Positions 24,888-32,050 of a stretch of 42,776 nt of DNA are shown here, piece by piece (position 1 is the first letter of the stretch; each line of letters starts with the position of its first letter). Below the pieces are notes generated by a model that saw only the letters and a list, made by a program, of their open reading frames with translations, made no database searches and was not told where the DNA came from. The stretch is from a virus: the IMG/VR virus record IMGVR_UViG_3300031963_000315, positions 1 to 42,776 of that record. One strand, written 5' to 3'. The translations under genes and the position numbers were made by a program.

Positions 24888-26431
24888 CAATACCCCGTGT
24901 GTTCATCCGCATGGCGCAGCCGGTTTTCGGCCGCCGCGTCGTAGTCATCGCCGTACATTTCGCGGTCCAGGAGCCCCTGGTAATCCGCTTCTGCCGCTGT
25001 CCTGTATCCGTCCGAACCGTCAGACGCCTGATTGTGGAACGGCTTGGTCTTCCAGATCGCCAGCTTGTCGTCCCATTCGCGCCGGTAGTTGGCGAGATGC
25101 TTCAGCCCTTCAGCGCAGCCCACGCGGTCAAACGCGCAAAGGTCCATGAACGCCTTCACCAAGTTGATCGAACTAGTCAGCGCCGGGCCGCTCAGGTCCT
25201 TGGTGCGCTTCACGATATGCACCGGGAAGATGTGCAGGTTTTCCAGCGTGGTCTTTCGGCTCGCGGCGGCGCTGATGTCCGTCCTTGCGCCGTCGTGCGG
25301 GAGGAAGTGTCCGCCGTATACCCATCCGCCGTGTTCGTTCTGTTTCTCTCTCAGCACACGGGCATAGTGCGGGAAGCTCTCGTCCTGCCCCTCGATATAG
25401 TCAAAGAACCGCCAGCGTGACGCGCCTACCCTTTGCGCCAGCCAGATCGTCATGAGGTCCGACCGGCCCAAATCCCAGAACGTGTAAACCGCACCTAGCT
25501 TCGGATCGAACGGGTAATCCCCGATCCTCAATTGCTCACGGGCGCGGCGCAGTTCCTCGGTGTAGTAAGCGCCCTCAATCGGGGCTTCGAACGCTTCCTC
25601 AAGGTAGCTCGGGAACTCCCGGCGCATGTCCTCGCCCTGTTGCAGGGCTTGTTGGCTGTACCAGCGCTGCTGCTCAATATCGAGTTCAATGCCGTGCTGG
25701 CGCTTGAGTTCTGCAAAATATGCCTGATGCTTCGCCGGGATCGTGCGGTCAGTCTTGATCCGGTAGCGATTGTCATTCCACCACGGAACGAAGTGCAATT
25801 TGAACTCAAGCGGTGTCAGCTCTAGGCCCTGATCTTCACGCTCTCTGGCCGTCATGACCATCTCGTGAAACAAGCCGCCCTGCCCCTCGGCTGTGCTTTC
25901 AACGAAAATGTGTTGGCCTGAGTGAACCGTAGGAAACGCGCCTGTTTTGATCTCTCGCGCTTTGCCTGGATATTTTGCTGCAATCTTGCCCAGCTCGGAG
26001 ACGTGCAGGAACTGCAACGTTCCCGAACGCATCGACGTATCAACCCAGATCCGCGACTTGTTCGAGAACTCCATGGCGCGCTCGGAGTTCTGTGTCGCGG
26101 CACGCAGCGCGCGGATCGAGTCCGGTAGTCGTTCGTAAACGTCCTTGATCTTTTCCCTGAAAATGCGGCCGGCGGTAGGCAGGTCCTGAGCAATAACGCC
26201 CATGTTGGTGTTGGCATGGAACAAGCAGGTATCGAGGCCCATGATCTGGATCAGCGTAGAGAAACCAAGCTGGCGGGCTTTCAGGATGACGTTGCGGTTG
26301 TGCATCGTATCCATGAGCTTGATCTGTTCGCCATTCGGCCGGAACGGAATGACCCGCCCTTCTTCGTCCGCGATGGTGTAAAGGTTGCTGACGCGCCAGC
26401 GCCAGTCCTTCATTTGATCAGCGGTCGCCAT
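24887..26431 (-). CDS. Terminase large subunit
   Basis: The 514-residue protein has the ATPase-nuclease plan of TerL. There is a Walker-A-like KARQLGFST (51-59), an ATPase strand FLHVSELGK (141-149) in the Walker B position, and coupling motif EST (178-180). The nuclease domain has acidic residues D320 (TFWDLGRSD) and D380 (LPHDGARTD), plus a late DGSDGYR motif. The Walker A lacks the usual Gly-Lys-Ser/Thr order, having Arg-Gln-Leu-Gly-Phe-Ser-Thr, as in several phage terminases. It powers DNA packaging and cuts concatemers. It overlaps the small subunit by 14 bases and the portal by one. Confidence 0.92.
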   Translation of the reverse strand: MATADQMKDWRWRVSNLYTIADEEGRVIPFRPNGEQIKLMDTMHNRNVILKARQLGFSTLIQIMGLDTCLFHANTNMGVIAQDLPTAGRIFREKIKDVYERLPDSIRALRAATQNSERAMEFSNKSRIWVDTSMRSGTLQFLHVSELGKIAAKYPGKAREIKTGAFPTVHSGQHIFVESTAEGQGGLFHEMVMTAREREDQGLELTPLEFKLHFVPWWNDNRYRIKTDRTIPAKHQAYFAELKRQHGIELDIEQQRWYSQQALQQGEDMRREFPSYLEEAFEAPIEGAYYTEELRRAREQLRIGDYPFDPKLGAVYTFWDLGRSDLMTIWLAQRVGASRWRFFDYIEGQDESFPHYARVLREKQNEHGGWVYGGHFLPHDGARTDISAAASRKTTLENLHIFPVHIVKRTKDLSGPALTSSINLVKAFMDLCAFDRVGCAEGLKHLANYRREWDDKLAIWKTKPFHNQASDGSDGYRTAAEADYQGLLDREMYGDDYDAAAENRLRHADEHTGY

Positions 26432-26864
26432 TACTCAAGCGCGGCTGTGACGCAATCGAATCCAGGAAACGCTCAAGGCTTTCAGATGCCCCGTGCTTCA
26501 CGTTGTCCGCGCCCTTCTCGAACAACTTCATAAGCTGGGCAGATGCGGACACGGCAGCACCGGCCTGTTTCTGCTCGCGGGCAAACTGCCGGTCTTCCAA
26601 AAGCAGGCGGGCCAGTTCTTCAACCGATCCATTGAACTCGGCTGTCAGGATCGTGTCGCGGGCAATGGCACGAAGCTCATCGACGCGCTGGTTTATCTCT
26701 GGTTTCTTTTTTAGCAGCTTGTTGCACTGCACAGAAGCTACGCTGTTGTTTTTGGCGGGGTATCCGGCGTTTATCCAAGCTAACGCCTGCGTTGCGCCTT
26801 TAGCCAACTCCTGTGCGAGCGCTTCTTCCTTATCGTTTGCGAGTGCTGGCATCATCTTCCCCAT
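26418..26864 (-). CDS. Terminase small subunit
   Basis: The 148-residue product has the usual N-terminal helix-turn-helix (ALAQELAKGATQALAWINAGYPAKN followed by SVQCNKLLKKKPEINQRV), a central oligomerisation helix and a Ser/Glu-rich C-terminus. It would recognise the packaging start site and regulate the large subunit. The start is uncertain: the first ATG (26864) lacks a ribosome site, while ATGs at 26855 and 26852 follow a GGGGAAG. It lies directly upstream of the large subunit with a 14-base overlap. Confidence 0.82.
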   Translation of the reverse strand: MGKMMPALANDKEEALAQELAKGATQALAWINAGYPAKNNSVASVQCNKLLKKKPEINQRVDELRAIARDTILTAEFNGSVEELARLLLEDRQFAREQKQAGAAVSASAQLMKLFEKGADNVKHGASESLERFLDSIASQPRLSNGDR

Positions 26865-26906
26865 TCATGAGGCGCCCCGGCTTATGCGCGCGGAGCTCAG
26901 GCGCTA

Positions 26907-27290
26907 TCAGGCTGGGGTGGCAACCATCTCAAGGATAATTGAGTAGCTGTCGCCGGATGAATGGCCGACTGTGGTGAAGTTGATGTCACCCGTGACGCCG
27001 TCGCCTGCGTTGTTTCGGAGCCCGCCGAAGTGCGTGAAATCCAGCGTGCTGGTCTTGTCGGGGCCAAGCTCGAAGATCGGCACATCGGCTGTCGCGTCCC
27101 ACAGGAGGCGAACCGTCATGCCGGAACAGGTGTAGTGTATCTTGTCGATGCGGACCCGGCTGTAGCCCAGAGCGGATACATCGACCTTCGTGACGGCCGA
27201 TTCACCCGTGCCGTCTGACAGGTTGGTGAACTTCATCACGCAATTGCGCGGGCCGTTCAAAAGGGTCTGGCTGGCTACGGCGTCGGCCAT
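26907..27290 (-). CDS. Probable structural protein of the late operon
   Basis: The 127-residue protein is beta-rich, with MKFTNLSDGTGESAVTKVDVSAL and later a VRLLWDATADVPIFEL strand pair. Such small beta proteins encoded upstream of terminase occur in alphaproteobacterial phages; I cannot name the family. It follows the 253-residue gene by three bases and precedes terminase by 42. Possibly a virion decoration or fibre-associated protein. Confidence 0.6.
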   Translation of the reverse strand: MADAVASQTLLNGPRNCVMKFTNLSDGTGESAVTKVDVSALGYSRVRIDKIHYTCSGMTVRLLWDATADVPIFELGPDKTSTLDFTHFGGLRNNAGDGVTGDINFTTVGHSSGDSYSIILEMVATPA

Positions 27291-27293
27291 GGA

Positions 27294-28055
27294 TCAGCGC
27301 TCCCTGGAAATGTGAATCCAGTCAAGCTGGAACTTGTCTGTGCCGGTGTCGTTTGCCTCATGGGCGAACGCGATGGTCATTTCAGTGTCGGGCAGCAGGT
27401 CGCCCGCAGTGGACGAGGTGACATCAAGGCTGGCCGAACCTACGAGCGTGTAGACATCGCTCACCACGGTATAGGCTTGGCAGCGCACCGTGTCCTTGCC
27501 GTCATAGTACATATAGATCGCATAACGCACACTGTCGGTCATGGCGGCAACAAGGGTGCCGACAACTTCGGTCGATGCCGTCTTGCCTGCAATGCAGGTC
27601 AGCACACCAAGCAGGGCACGCACCCCGAACTGGTCAGTCGGCTCAGTGCCAAGAATGTCATCTGCCGTGATGTGCGCGCCGATGAACACGCTGTTCTGGT
27701 CAGCGTCCTCGATGCTGAAGCAGGTGGAAAGCCATGCTTTCTTGCCAGCAATCAGCTTGACCGGCTCAAACGGGGTCGTGTTGATCGCAAGCTGGTAATG
27801 GTAGTTGTCGCCCTGGGCAGTGTCCGCCTCAAACTGAACCACGCCGCCGAACTCATCCAGCATCGTCGGGCCGGTGCCGGTGTTTACCTCATCAAGGTGC
27901 CAGCCGGTGACGCCGGCCGCAGAAATGGTGAAGCCGTTGAAGTCATCAAAAAACTGCCAAACCTGCGACGGGTCAGGGCGGGGAAAGTTGCCGTACAGGT
28001 GATCTGCGGGGCGAGACGCAACGCCTGACGGATAGCGGACGGGTACAGACGACAT
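27294..28055 (-). CDS. Probable structural protein with lectin-like beta fold
   Basis: The 253-residue protein has DPSQVWQFFDDFNGF near residue 30, then alternating beta strands with Asp and Gly turns, and a final KFQLDWIHISRER. The pattern (FDDF, then strands, then a conserved terminal strand) resembles concanavalin-like domains found in phage virion proteins. The ribosome site AAAGGAGC precedes the start. It is the first large gene after the 140-base gap 28056-28195. Likely exposed on the particle. Assignment is by fold impression only. Confidence 0.58.
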   Translation of the reverse strand: MSSVPVRYPSGVASRPADHLYGNFPRPDPSQVWQFFDDFNGFTISAAGVTGWHLDEVNTGTGPTMLDEFGGVVQFEADTAQGDNYHYQLAINTTPFEPVKLIAGKKAWLSTCFSIEDADQNSVFIGAHITADDILGTEPTDQFGVRALLGVLTCIAGKTASTEVVGTLVAAMTDSVRYAIYMYYDGKDTVRCQAYTVVSDVYTLVGSASLDVTSSTAGDLLPDTEMTIAFAHEANDTGTDKFQLDWIHISRER

Positions 28056-28195
28056 GACAAGCTCCTTTGGTTAGGCGCCCGGAATGGGCGCTGGTCATGC
28101 AAGTTTGAAGGACGGGGGATTGGTTGCCGGGAACACTCCTCCCGGCTAGGGATTTCAGCGCCTGAACGAGCCGATACTGATCAGCTGCTGAAAAT
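28056..28195 (-). promoter_or_regulatory. Leader region before the structural genes, with hairpins
   Basis: This 140-base gap holds no gene on either strand. It contains two hairpins: GCGCCC (28075-28080) pairing with GGGCGC (28086-28091), and CCGGGA (28127-28132) pairing with TCCCGG (28140-28145). Neither is followed by a T-run, so they look like leader or processing structures rather than terminators. At the right end lie inverted repeats with TTCAG/CTGAA arms (28154-28166 and 28187-28200). No convincing -35/-10 pair was found. Confidence 0.4.
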
Positions 28196-28273
28196 TCAGC
28201 GCCATGCAATACGCCCGATTGCGATGAGGCAACCGAGCGCGAGGCAAAGCAGGATGGCGGCTGCGAACAGCAT
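28196..28273 (-). CDS. Tiny hydrophobic peptide (25 aa)
   Basis: A 25-residue frame from ATG 28273 to TGA 28196 encodes one membrane segment (MLFAAAILLCLALG followed by CLIAIGRIAWR). Its start overlaps the stop of the upstream two-segment membrane protein by one base (TGATG), the coupling used throughout this operon. Small, purely hydrophobic, coupled genes next to holin candidates are often holin or antiholin parts. Its reality rests on coupling and composition only. Confidence 0.42.
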   Translation of the reverse strand: MLFAAAILLCLALGCLIAIGRIAWR

Positions 28274-28470
28274 CAGGGCTTGTTCTGCTTCCAGAACGCA
28301 GCGCCGGCCCATACGCCAGCAGCGGCAGAGACAAGCACGCCGGCAAAGGTCAGCAGTTCTTTCGGGGTCGCAGCGCCGTCAAAGACGATCTTGCTGGTCA
28401 GGACGTAAGCGCCAACGCCAACCAGAATGGCGCAGACGAACATGGCAACTCGTTTTTGTTCAGGGGTCAT
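28273..28470 (-). CDS. Two-segment small membrane protein, holin candidate
   Basis: The 65-residue protein has a hydrophobic segment at about residues 8-28 and a second at about 39-58, separated by a short polar turn, and a charged C-terminus (FWKQNKP). Size and topology match class II holins. No other gene in the late operon fits so well, but it lies 26 kb from the endolysin, so the assignment is tentative. A general small membrane protein is the alternative. Confidence 0.5.
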   Translation of the reverse strand: MTPEQKRVAMFVCAILVGVGAYVLTSKIVFDGAATPKELLTFAGVLVSAAAGVWAGAAFWKQNKP

Positions 28471-28479
28471 AGCGCTCTC

Positions 28480-28884
28480 CTAGTCAGCCCGTGCGGGCGG
28501 GGTGAAGTCTTCAAAAATGTCGTCGTCATGCGCGAAACCGACAACGCCGTTTGTCATGGTTATCGACGTTTTCGGGCCGACATATTTCCACTCATCCGAA
28601 TCGTAGGTGTGGCCGTAGCCGTTGATGACTTGCGCGGCGTCCTCGTTGTCGGCCGGCTCAGCTTCGCCGGACTCCACTTCAATCTGGTGATAGTCGCGCA
28701 GCGCGTTCATGGCGCGCGAGTAATTGTCCAGACGCTTGTTTACCCTGTCGTGAACCTCTTGCAATTCGCCGGACAGCTTGTTGCGCAGGGCAACGTCTGC
28801 CGTATGCTCAGGGCCATTGACGGCCTGCTGGGCATTCCACGCTTGCTCGACCAAGCGCGCTTCTTCCATCGGGATAAGTCTCAT
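28480..28884 (-). CDS. Hypothetical acidic protein, first gene after the regulatory gap
   Basis: The start at 28884 is chosen for its ribosome site (AGGAG, six bases upstream); the longer frame reads back into non-coding DNA. The 134-residue protein has a helical N-terminal half with HDRVNKRLDNYSRAMNAL and an acidic C-terminal half (AHDDDIFEDF). No family is recognised. It is the first gene downstream of the 215-base gap with GANTC sites, so it is probably the first late gene if a late promoter or antitermination site lies in the gap. Confidence 0.65.
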   Translation of the reverse strand: MRLIPMEEARLVEQAWNAQQAVNGPEHTADVALRNKLSGELQEVHDRVNKRLDNYSRAMNALRDYHQIEVESGEAEPADNEDAAQVINGYGHTYDSDEWKYVGPKTSITMTNGVVGFAHDDDIFEDFTPPARAD

Positions 28885-29099
28885 GGGATCTCCTGTCAGC
28901 GCGGGAGAGAGCCGGGGGTGACCGGCTGGGGACACAAGGGGAGTCGTCTGGAGTCGTCCGGGGCCCGGCTCACTATCGCGCTGCGTTGTGGCATTGCTTC
29001 GCACATGGAGGCGTCGCGGTTAGCCCGGCCCCCGTGGATCAGGTTCGCGGCTCGGCCCTTTGGGCTGCGTGCGGATCAACCTGAAGCGTGTATGTTGTG
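28885..29099 (-). promoter_or_regulatory. 215-base non-coding gap, candidate late control region
   Basis: No gene is supported here on either strand. It holds a tandem 10-base repeat GGAGTCGTC(T/C) (28940-28959) with two GANTC sites at 28941-28945 and 28951-28955. There is also an inverted repeat TCAGGTT/AACCTGA near 29039-29087 enclosing a small GCCC-TTT-GGGC hairpin. The gap is flanked upstream by a small membrane gene and the NusG-like antiterminator gene and downstream by the late genes. A late promoter or an antitermination loading site is the obvious guess. I could not identify a -35/-10 pair. Confidence 0.4.
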
Positions 29100-29372
29100 C
29101 TAGGGTTCGCGGATTAGGTCAATAGGCTGACGTTTACAGCCCGCAAGCGCGTTGTCATCGGTCCAGACAGGGTTAAACCCAATTAGCTTGCCGTCACGGT
29201 AGACGGCTTTCAGTTGGCAGCCAGTGTCCGGGTCGGTGTATATCTGCGGATACAGAACGGAGTAGGCTTTCCCCAGCACTTCAAAGGTGCCCACCATGCA
29301 AACGCAAATAAGCCAAACACCAAGCAAGGCTTTTACCACGTCACCAAGCCGACCGAAGCTGTCAATGGTCAC
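29100..29372 (-). CDS. Small membrane protein, GTG start
   Basis: The 90-residue protein has a membrane segment at about residues 12-34 and then a polar domain with Cys-Gln and Gly-Cys-Lys, probably periplasmic with one disulphide (Cys52 and Cys79 approximately). The start is GTG 29372, overlapping the NusG-like stop (GTGA). It is the last gene before the 215-base gap. No family is recognised; a superinfection or lysis-control role is possible. Confidence 0.6.
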   Translation of the reverse strand: MTIDSFGRLGDVVKALLGVWLICVCMVGTFEVLGKAYSVLYPQIYTDPDTGCQLKAVYRDGKLIGFNPVWTDDNALAGCKRQPIDLIREP

Positions 29373-29896
29373 CCCACCTTCTCCACCAGTTCCGCCCTGA
29401 TCCGCATCGTATCCCGGCCAAGTATCATCCGGTTCAGCTTCACGAGCAAGGTTTCTCCGTCTACGGCCATGACAGGCGCGTCAATCGCTTCAGCGGCAAA
29501 GTCAAACCGCACATTGTCGCCGGGGGCGATGTGGGCAGGCGCCTTGCGGGAAAGGGCTTTCGGGGGATCGTCATCCCGGAAGTATTGCCCCCGGTCTGAC
29601 AGGATAGCCGCAAGCTGTGCGTCTGGGATGGGCCGTAGACGACCGCAGAACCGCACGGGCTGGCTGACATGGCGCAGCTTGCCAATGGCCCACAGGTCTG
29701 GGAAATCGGCCTCTATGAACACATAGCCCTTGAGCGCCACAATGGCGTGAGGCTCCCACACAGCCCCGCCCTTGGCCCGGTGGCGGTGACGCTTGCGCCG
29801 GTCTACCATTTGCACGCAATAGGCGTTGTAGCCCTCGCTACGTAGCTCCTGAGCGGCTTTGACTTCGTGGCGGGCGGTAAAAGCGAACCAAGGCAT
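29369..29896 (-). CDS. NusG/RfaH-like transcription antiterminator
   Basis: The 175-residue protein has an NGN domain: WFAFTARHEVKAAQELRSEG (3-22) at the start, a basic loop (33-41), LKGYVFIEADFP (55-66), and a helix with PIPDAQLAAI (89-98). A C-terminal KOW-like part follows (about 122-175, APGDNVRF, then KLNRMILGRDTMRIRAELVEKV, like the LFGR strand of NusG). NusG-family proteins bind RNA polymerase and reduce pausing or termination; specialised paralogues such as RfaH act at one operon. The gene sits just upstream of the non-coding gap before the late genes, where lambda encodes Q. Inference: it drives late expression. Confidence 0.85.
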   Translation of the reverse strand: MPWFAFTARHEVKAAQELRSEGYNAYCVQMVDRRKRHRHRAKGGAVWEPHAIVALKGYVFIEADFPDLWAIGKLRHVSQPVRFCGRLRPIPDAQLAAILSDRGQYFRDDDPPKALSRKAPAHIAPGDNVRFDFAAEAIDAPVMAVDGETLLVKLNRMILGRDTMRIRAELVEKVG

Positions 29897-30078
29897 CAGC
29901 GTTGACCTTTCGTGCGTGGCCGGTTCATCACGCGGCCAACGTCTTCAGCGGGTTGGATTTGGGCGAAGCGGCGGGGCTGGCGTTCGCCGCAGCGGGAACA
30001 CCACGTGCGGCCAAATTCGTCGGTTTCATCGTAGCGGTGCCAGTTGAACTGGCAGCGGAAGGAGTGCGGTCTCACCAT
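29896..30078 (-). CDS. Small zinc-finger-like protein
   Basis: The 60-residue product begins MVRPHSFRCQFNWHRYDETDE and continues WCSRCGERQPRRF. It has Cys9, His14 and a Cys-x2-Cys pair near 27-30, which could bind zinc, followed by a basic tail. It overlaps the following gene by one base (TGATG) and the preceding one by seven. Small phage zinc-finger proteins of this type are frequent and unassigned. Confidence 0.58.
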   Translation of the reverse strand: MVRPHSFRCQFNWHRYDETDEFGRTWCSRCGERQPRRFAQIQPAEDVGRVMNRPRTKGQR

Positions 30079-30689
30079 GGGTTTCCACCTCCAACGGGCA
30101 GAACGCCTTCCGATCTAAACTCGCCCCACAGGCTTGTGAAATCAGGCCGCTCTTCAGTCGGCTTGCAAAACGCCGGGTCGTTCCACAGCACGCGGTTGTT
30201 CGGAAACGCGCCTATGTTGCCGTCTGCCAGCTCGAACAGGTGCAGGTGCTTGTGCTGGTCTGCGTTCTCGGCAAGGCTGCTTTCGGCAAAGTCGATGGTG
30301 AACCAGTAGGTTGCATCCATCCTGGCTGGCAGGATCACGGCGCGCATGTGCCGGTGGAACTCGAACTCGTGAACGCCAAAGCTGGACGAAAACGTGTCCC
30401 ATGGTTGGATCATGTTCATGTCCACGGGCTCGCCCTTGGCGCGGGGTTCGTCGGGGATGCGATGGCAAAACGCTTCAATCGGGGCCATGAACCCAGCGCC
30501 TGCGCCTTTGCCTTCCATGATCATGCACTGGAACCAGAGGCTTTCGCCTTCGATCACACGCAGGCCGTGGATAGCGCAGACGAGGTATTCCCCGTGCCCG
30601 TCTTCGCGGGAGCGGGTATACTCGCGGCGGATGTATCCGTATTTCCACGGGCGGCAGGAGCCGATGATGTAGTTTGCGGCGGGGTTCAT
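30072..30689 (-). CDS. Hypothetical early/middle protein
   Basis: The 205-residue protein has mixed alpha/beta composition with many Trp, Phe and His. Notable stretches are YIIGSCRPWKYGYIRREY at the start, FGVHEFEFHRHMRAVILPAR in the middle and HKHLHLFELADG later. No catalytic motif is recognised. It overlaps both neighbours by a few bases, so it is part of the coupled early leftward operon. Function unknown. Confidence 0.6.
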   Translation of the reverse strand: MNPAANYIIGSCRPWKYGYIRREYTRSREDGHGEYLVCAIHGLRVIEGESLWFQCMIMEGKGAGAGFMAPIEAFCHRIPDEPRAKGEPVDMNMIQPWDTFSSSFGVHEFEFHRHMRAVILPARMDATYWFTIDFAESSLAENADQHKHLHLFELADGNIGAFPNNRVLWNDPAFCKPTEERPDFTSLWGEFRSEGVLPVGGGNPW

Positions 30690-30748
30690 TCCGCACCTGC
30701 CCAGACGACGGCGCCCATGAGTTGGATCAGGAGGATGAGGGGGATCAT
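30686..30748 (-). CDS. Tiny hydrophobic peptide (20 aa) coupled on both sides
   Basis: ATG 30748 to TGA 30686 encodes 20 residues that form one membrane segment (MIPLILLIQLMGAVVWAGAE). Its start overlaps the stop of the upstream gene by four bases (ATGA) and its stop overlaps the next start by four (ATGA). Two exact overlaps of this type and a clean hydrophobic composition make chance less likely. Function unknown; it may be a real peptide or a coupling relay for ribosomes. Confidence 0.45.
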   Translation of the reverse strand: MIPLILLIQLMGAVVWAGAE

Positions 30749-30990
30749 GGGCGCCCCGCTAGGCCGACGCGCTCAGCACGGACGATGACAAAGCCATGCC
30801 GTTCAAGGTATTCTTCCAGCGCTACGGCGCGCGGCATGAACCAGCGCCAGCGGGGCTGATCCTTCAACTCGCCCGACATTTGGGTCATGATTTCGTCGGG
30901 GTCAGCAGGCTGGCGGTTCGGATCACACTCAATCCAAGCCCGAGCCAGAATTTCCAGCTTGTCGGTCATCTTCGCTTCATCCTCGGTCAT
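30745..30990 (-). CDS. Hypothetical small phage protein
   Basis: The 81-residue protein is helical at the start (LEILARAWIECDPNRQPADP) and ends in a short strand-helix (YLERHGFVIVRAERVGL). This arrangement is common in small phage proteins with no assigned function. A second Met at residue 8 could be the true start. It overlaps both neighbours by four bases. Confidence 0.55.
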   Translation of the reverse strand: MTEDEAKMTDKLEILARAWIECDPNRQPADPDEIMTQMSGELKDQPRWRWFMPRAVALEEYLERHGFVIVRAERVGLAGRP

Positions 30991-31328
30991 ATCGGCACTC
31001 CCGGCTCAGTGCTGACCGAGGCTTCCATGCACTTCATGGCAAACGGCGCGCTCTTGCTTTCGGCTCCGTGCCACGGGTATCCAGCGCCTATCGCCATTGC
31101 GTTGGCAACGAAGCTGGCGACCGGGATGGCGAGGTCGATTGGCACATCCAGAGCAAAGCGCCGGTCAAGCAGGAAAGTGATCGTGTCGCCGTCCCTGCGA
31201 CATTCAAGGTTCGGGATCAGTCGCCCGTCCACCATGACTTCGTGATGCGGGAACCGGGGCGGCAACATCATGCGCTCTAGCGCGCTTTCCAGTTGGTCCT
31301 TGTACGGCGTGTGTATTGTGGCGGTCAT
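30987..31328 (-). CDS. Hypothetical small phage protein
   Basis: The 113-residue protein contains a helical N-terminus (DQLESALERMMLPP), a central beta segment (ITFLLDRRFALDVPIDLAIPV) and an Ala-rich helix (ASFVANAMAIGAGYPW). No motif is recognised. Start and stop both overlap neighbouring genes by four bases, so it is part of the coupled early operon with the methyltransferase upstream. Confidence 0.55.
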   Translation of the reverse strand: MTATIHTPYKDQLESALERMMLPPRFPHHEVMVDGRLIPNLECRRDGDTITFLLDRRFALDVPIDLAIPVASFVANAMAIGAGYPWHGAESKSAPFAMKCMEASVSTEPGVPI

Positions 31329-32050
31329 GTCTTCCTCGCGTGTGTTGTTGTTACGGTTTGGGTTGCGTCAAAGAGCGAAGGCGCCGGTTCGGGCTTTGCC
31401 TTCGGTTCGTCAAAGAGGCGCGGTTGGCGCCATGCTTCCTCGATGCGGCGGCAAGCAATGTCGAAGTAACCGGGGTCCAGCTCTATGCCGATGAACTTCC
31501 GGCCAAGCTGTAGGGCGGCTACGCCTGTGGTGCCGGAGCCCATGAAAGGGTCGCAGATTGTCTTTGCATCGGGAAGCTGAAGAATGCTCCAGCGCATCAC
31601 CTCCAGCGGCTTCTGTGTCGGGTGCTGAGCGCCTTCTACAAGCAAGGCCACGCGGTTCTGCGTGAAGATGCGGAGCGCGCCGTCAAGGGTGGTATAGGCA
31701 AGCTCGCCGTCCGATTGATTGATCCGCTGGCCTTTGTCCCAGACAAGCCATTTGCCCTTCGGAGGCAGCAAATCTGCAAAGTAGTTGCCGCCCCAGATGA
31801 CCGCCTCGTCAGCCATGTCTAGCATTGCAGCAAAAATCGGCGCTTCAGGGCGGCTTGCATCCCAGCCCTTGAAAGCGTATTCTTTGCGTCCGCCGTTGCC
31901 GCCTGTTGTGCGTTTCTGCCCGTCCCGCCCAATCCCATAAGGCGGATCAGTCACGACAGCATCCACCCGCCCCAGCGTAGGCAGAACCTCAAGGCAATCG
32001 CCTAACCAAAGTTCCGCATCGCCAATTGTCACTTTTTTCGGACTGGTCAT
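31325..32050 (-). CDS. DNA (adenine-N6 or cytosine-N4) methyltransferase
   Basis: The 241-residue protein has motif IV DPPYG (35-39), then HPTQKP (143-148), then the AdoMet motif DPFMGSGTTG (167-176). This order, catalytic motif before AdoMet motif, is the beta class. DPPY favours adenine-N6 methylation. The start at 32050 overlaps the GIY-YIG gene stop by four bases. It is shorter than CcrM-type enzymes (about 350) and lacks their C-terminal domain, so it is not an obvious GANTC enzyme. It may protect phage DNA from host restriction or mark sites for regulation. No matching restriction gene is seen apart from the adjacent GIY-YIG nuclease. Confidence 0.9.
   Translation of the reverse strand: MTSPKKVTIGDAELWLGDCLEVLPTLGRVDAVVTDPPYGIGRDGQKRTTGGNGGRKEYAFKGWDASRPEAPIFAAMLDMADEAVIWGGNYFADLLPPKGKWLVWDKGQRINQSDGELAYTTLDGALRIFTQNRVALLVEGAQHPTQKPLEVMRWSILQLPDAKTICDPFMGSGTTGVAALQLGRKFIGIELDPGYFDIACRRIEEAWRQPRLFDEPKAKPEPAPSLFDATQTVTTTHARKT

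Noticed and set aside
28885-29099. A tRNA-like gene suggested by GGTTCGCGG and a nearby stem
   Set aside because: No acceptor stem, anticodon arm or D arm can be folded around it on either strand.
31325-32050. Possibility that the methyltransferase is a CcrM-type GANTC enzyme
   Set aside because: It is about 100 residues shorter than CcrM, lacks the C-terminal domain and has a different region after DPPY. Target cannot be read from sequence.
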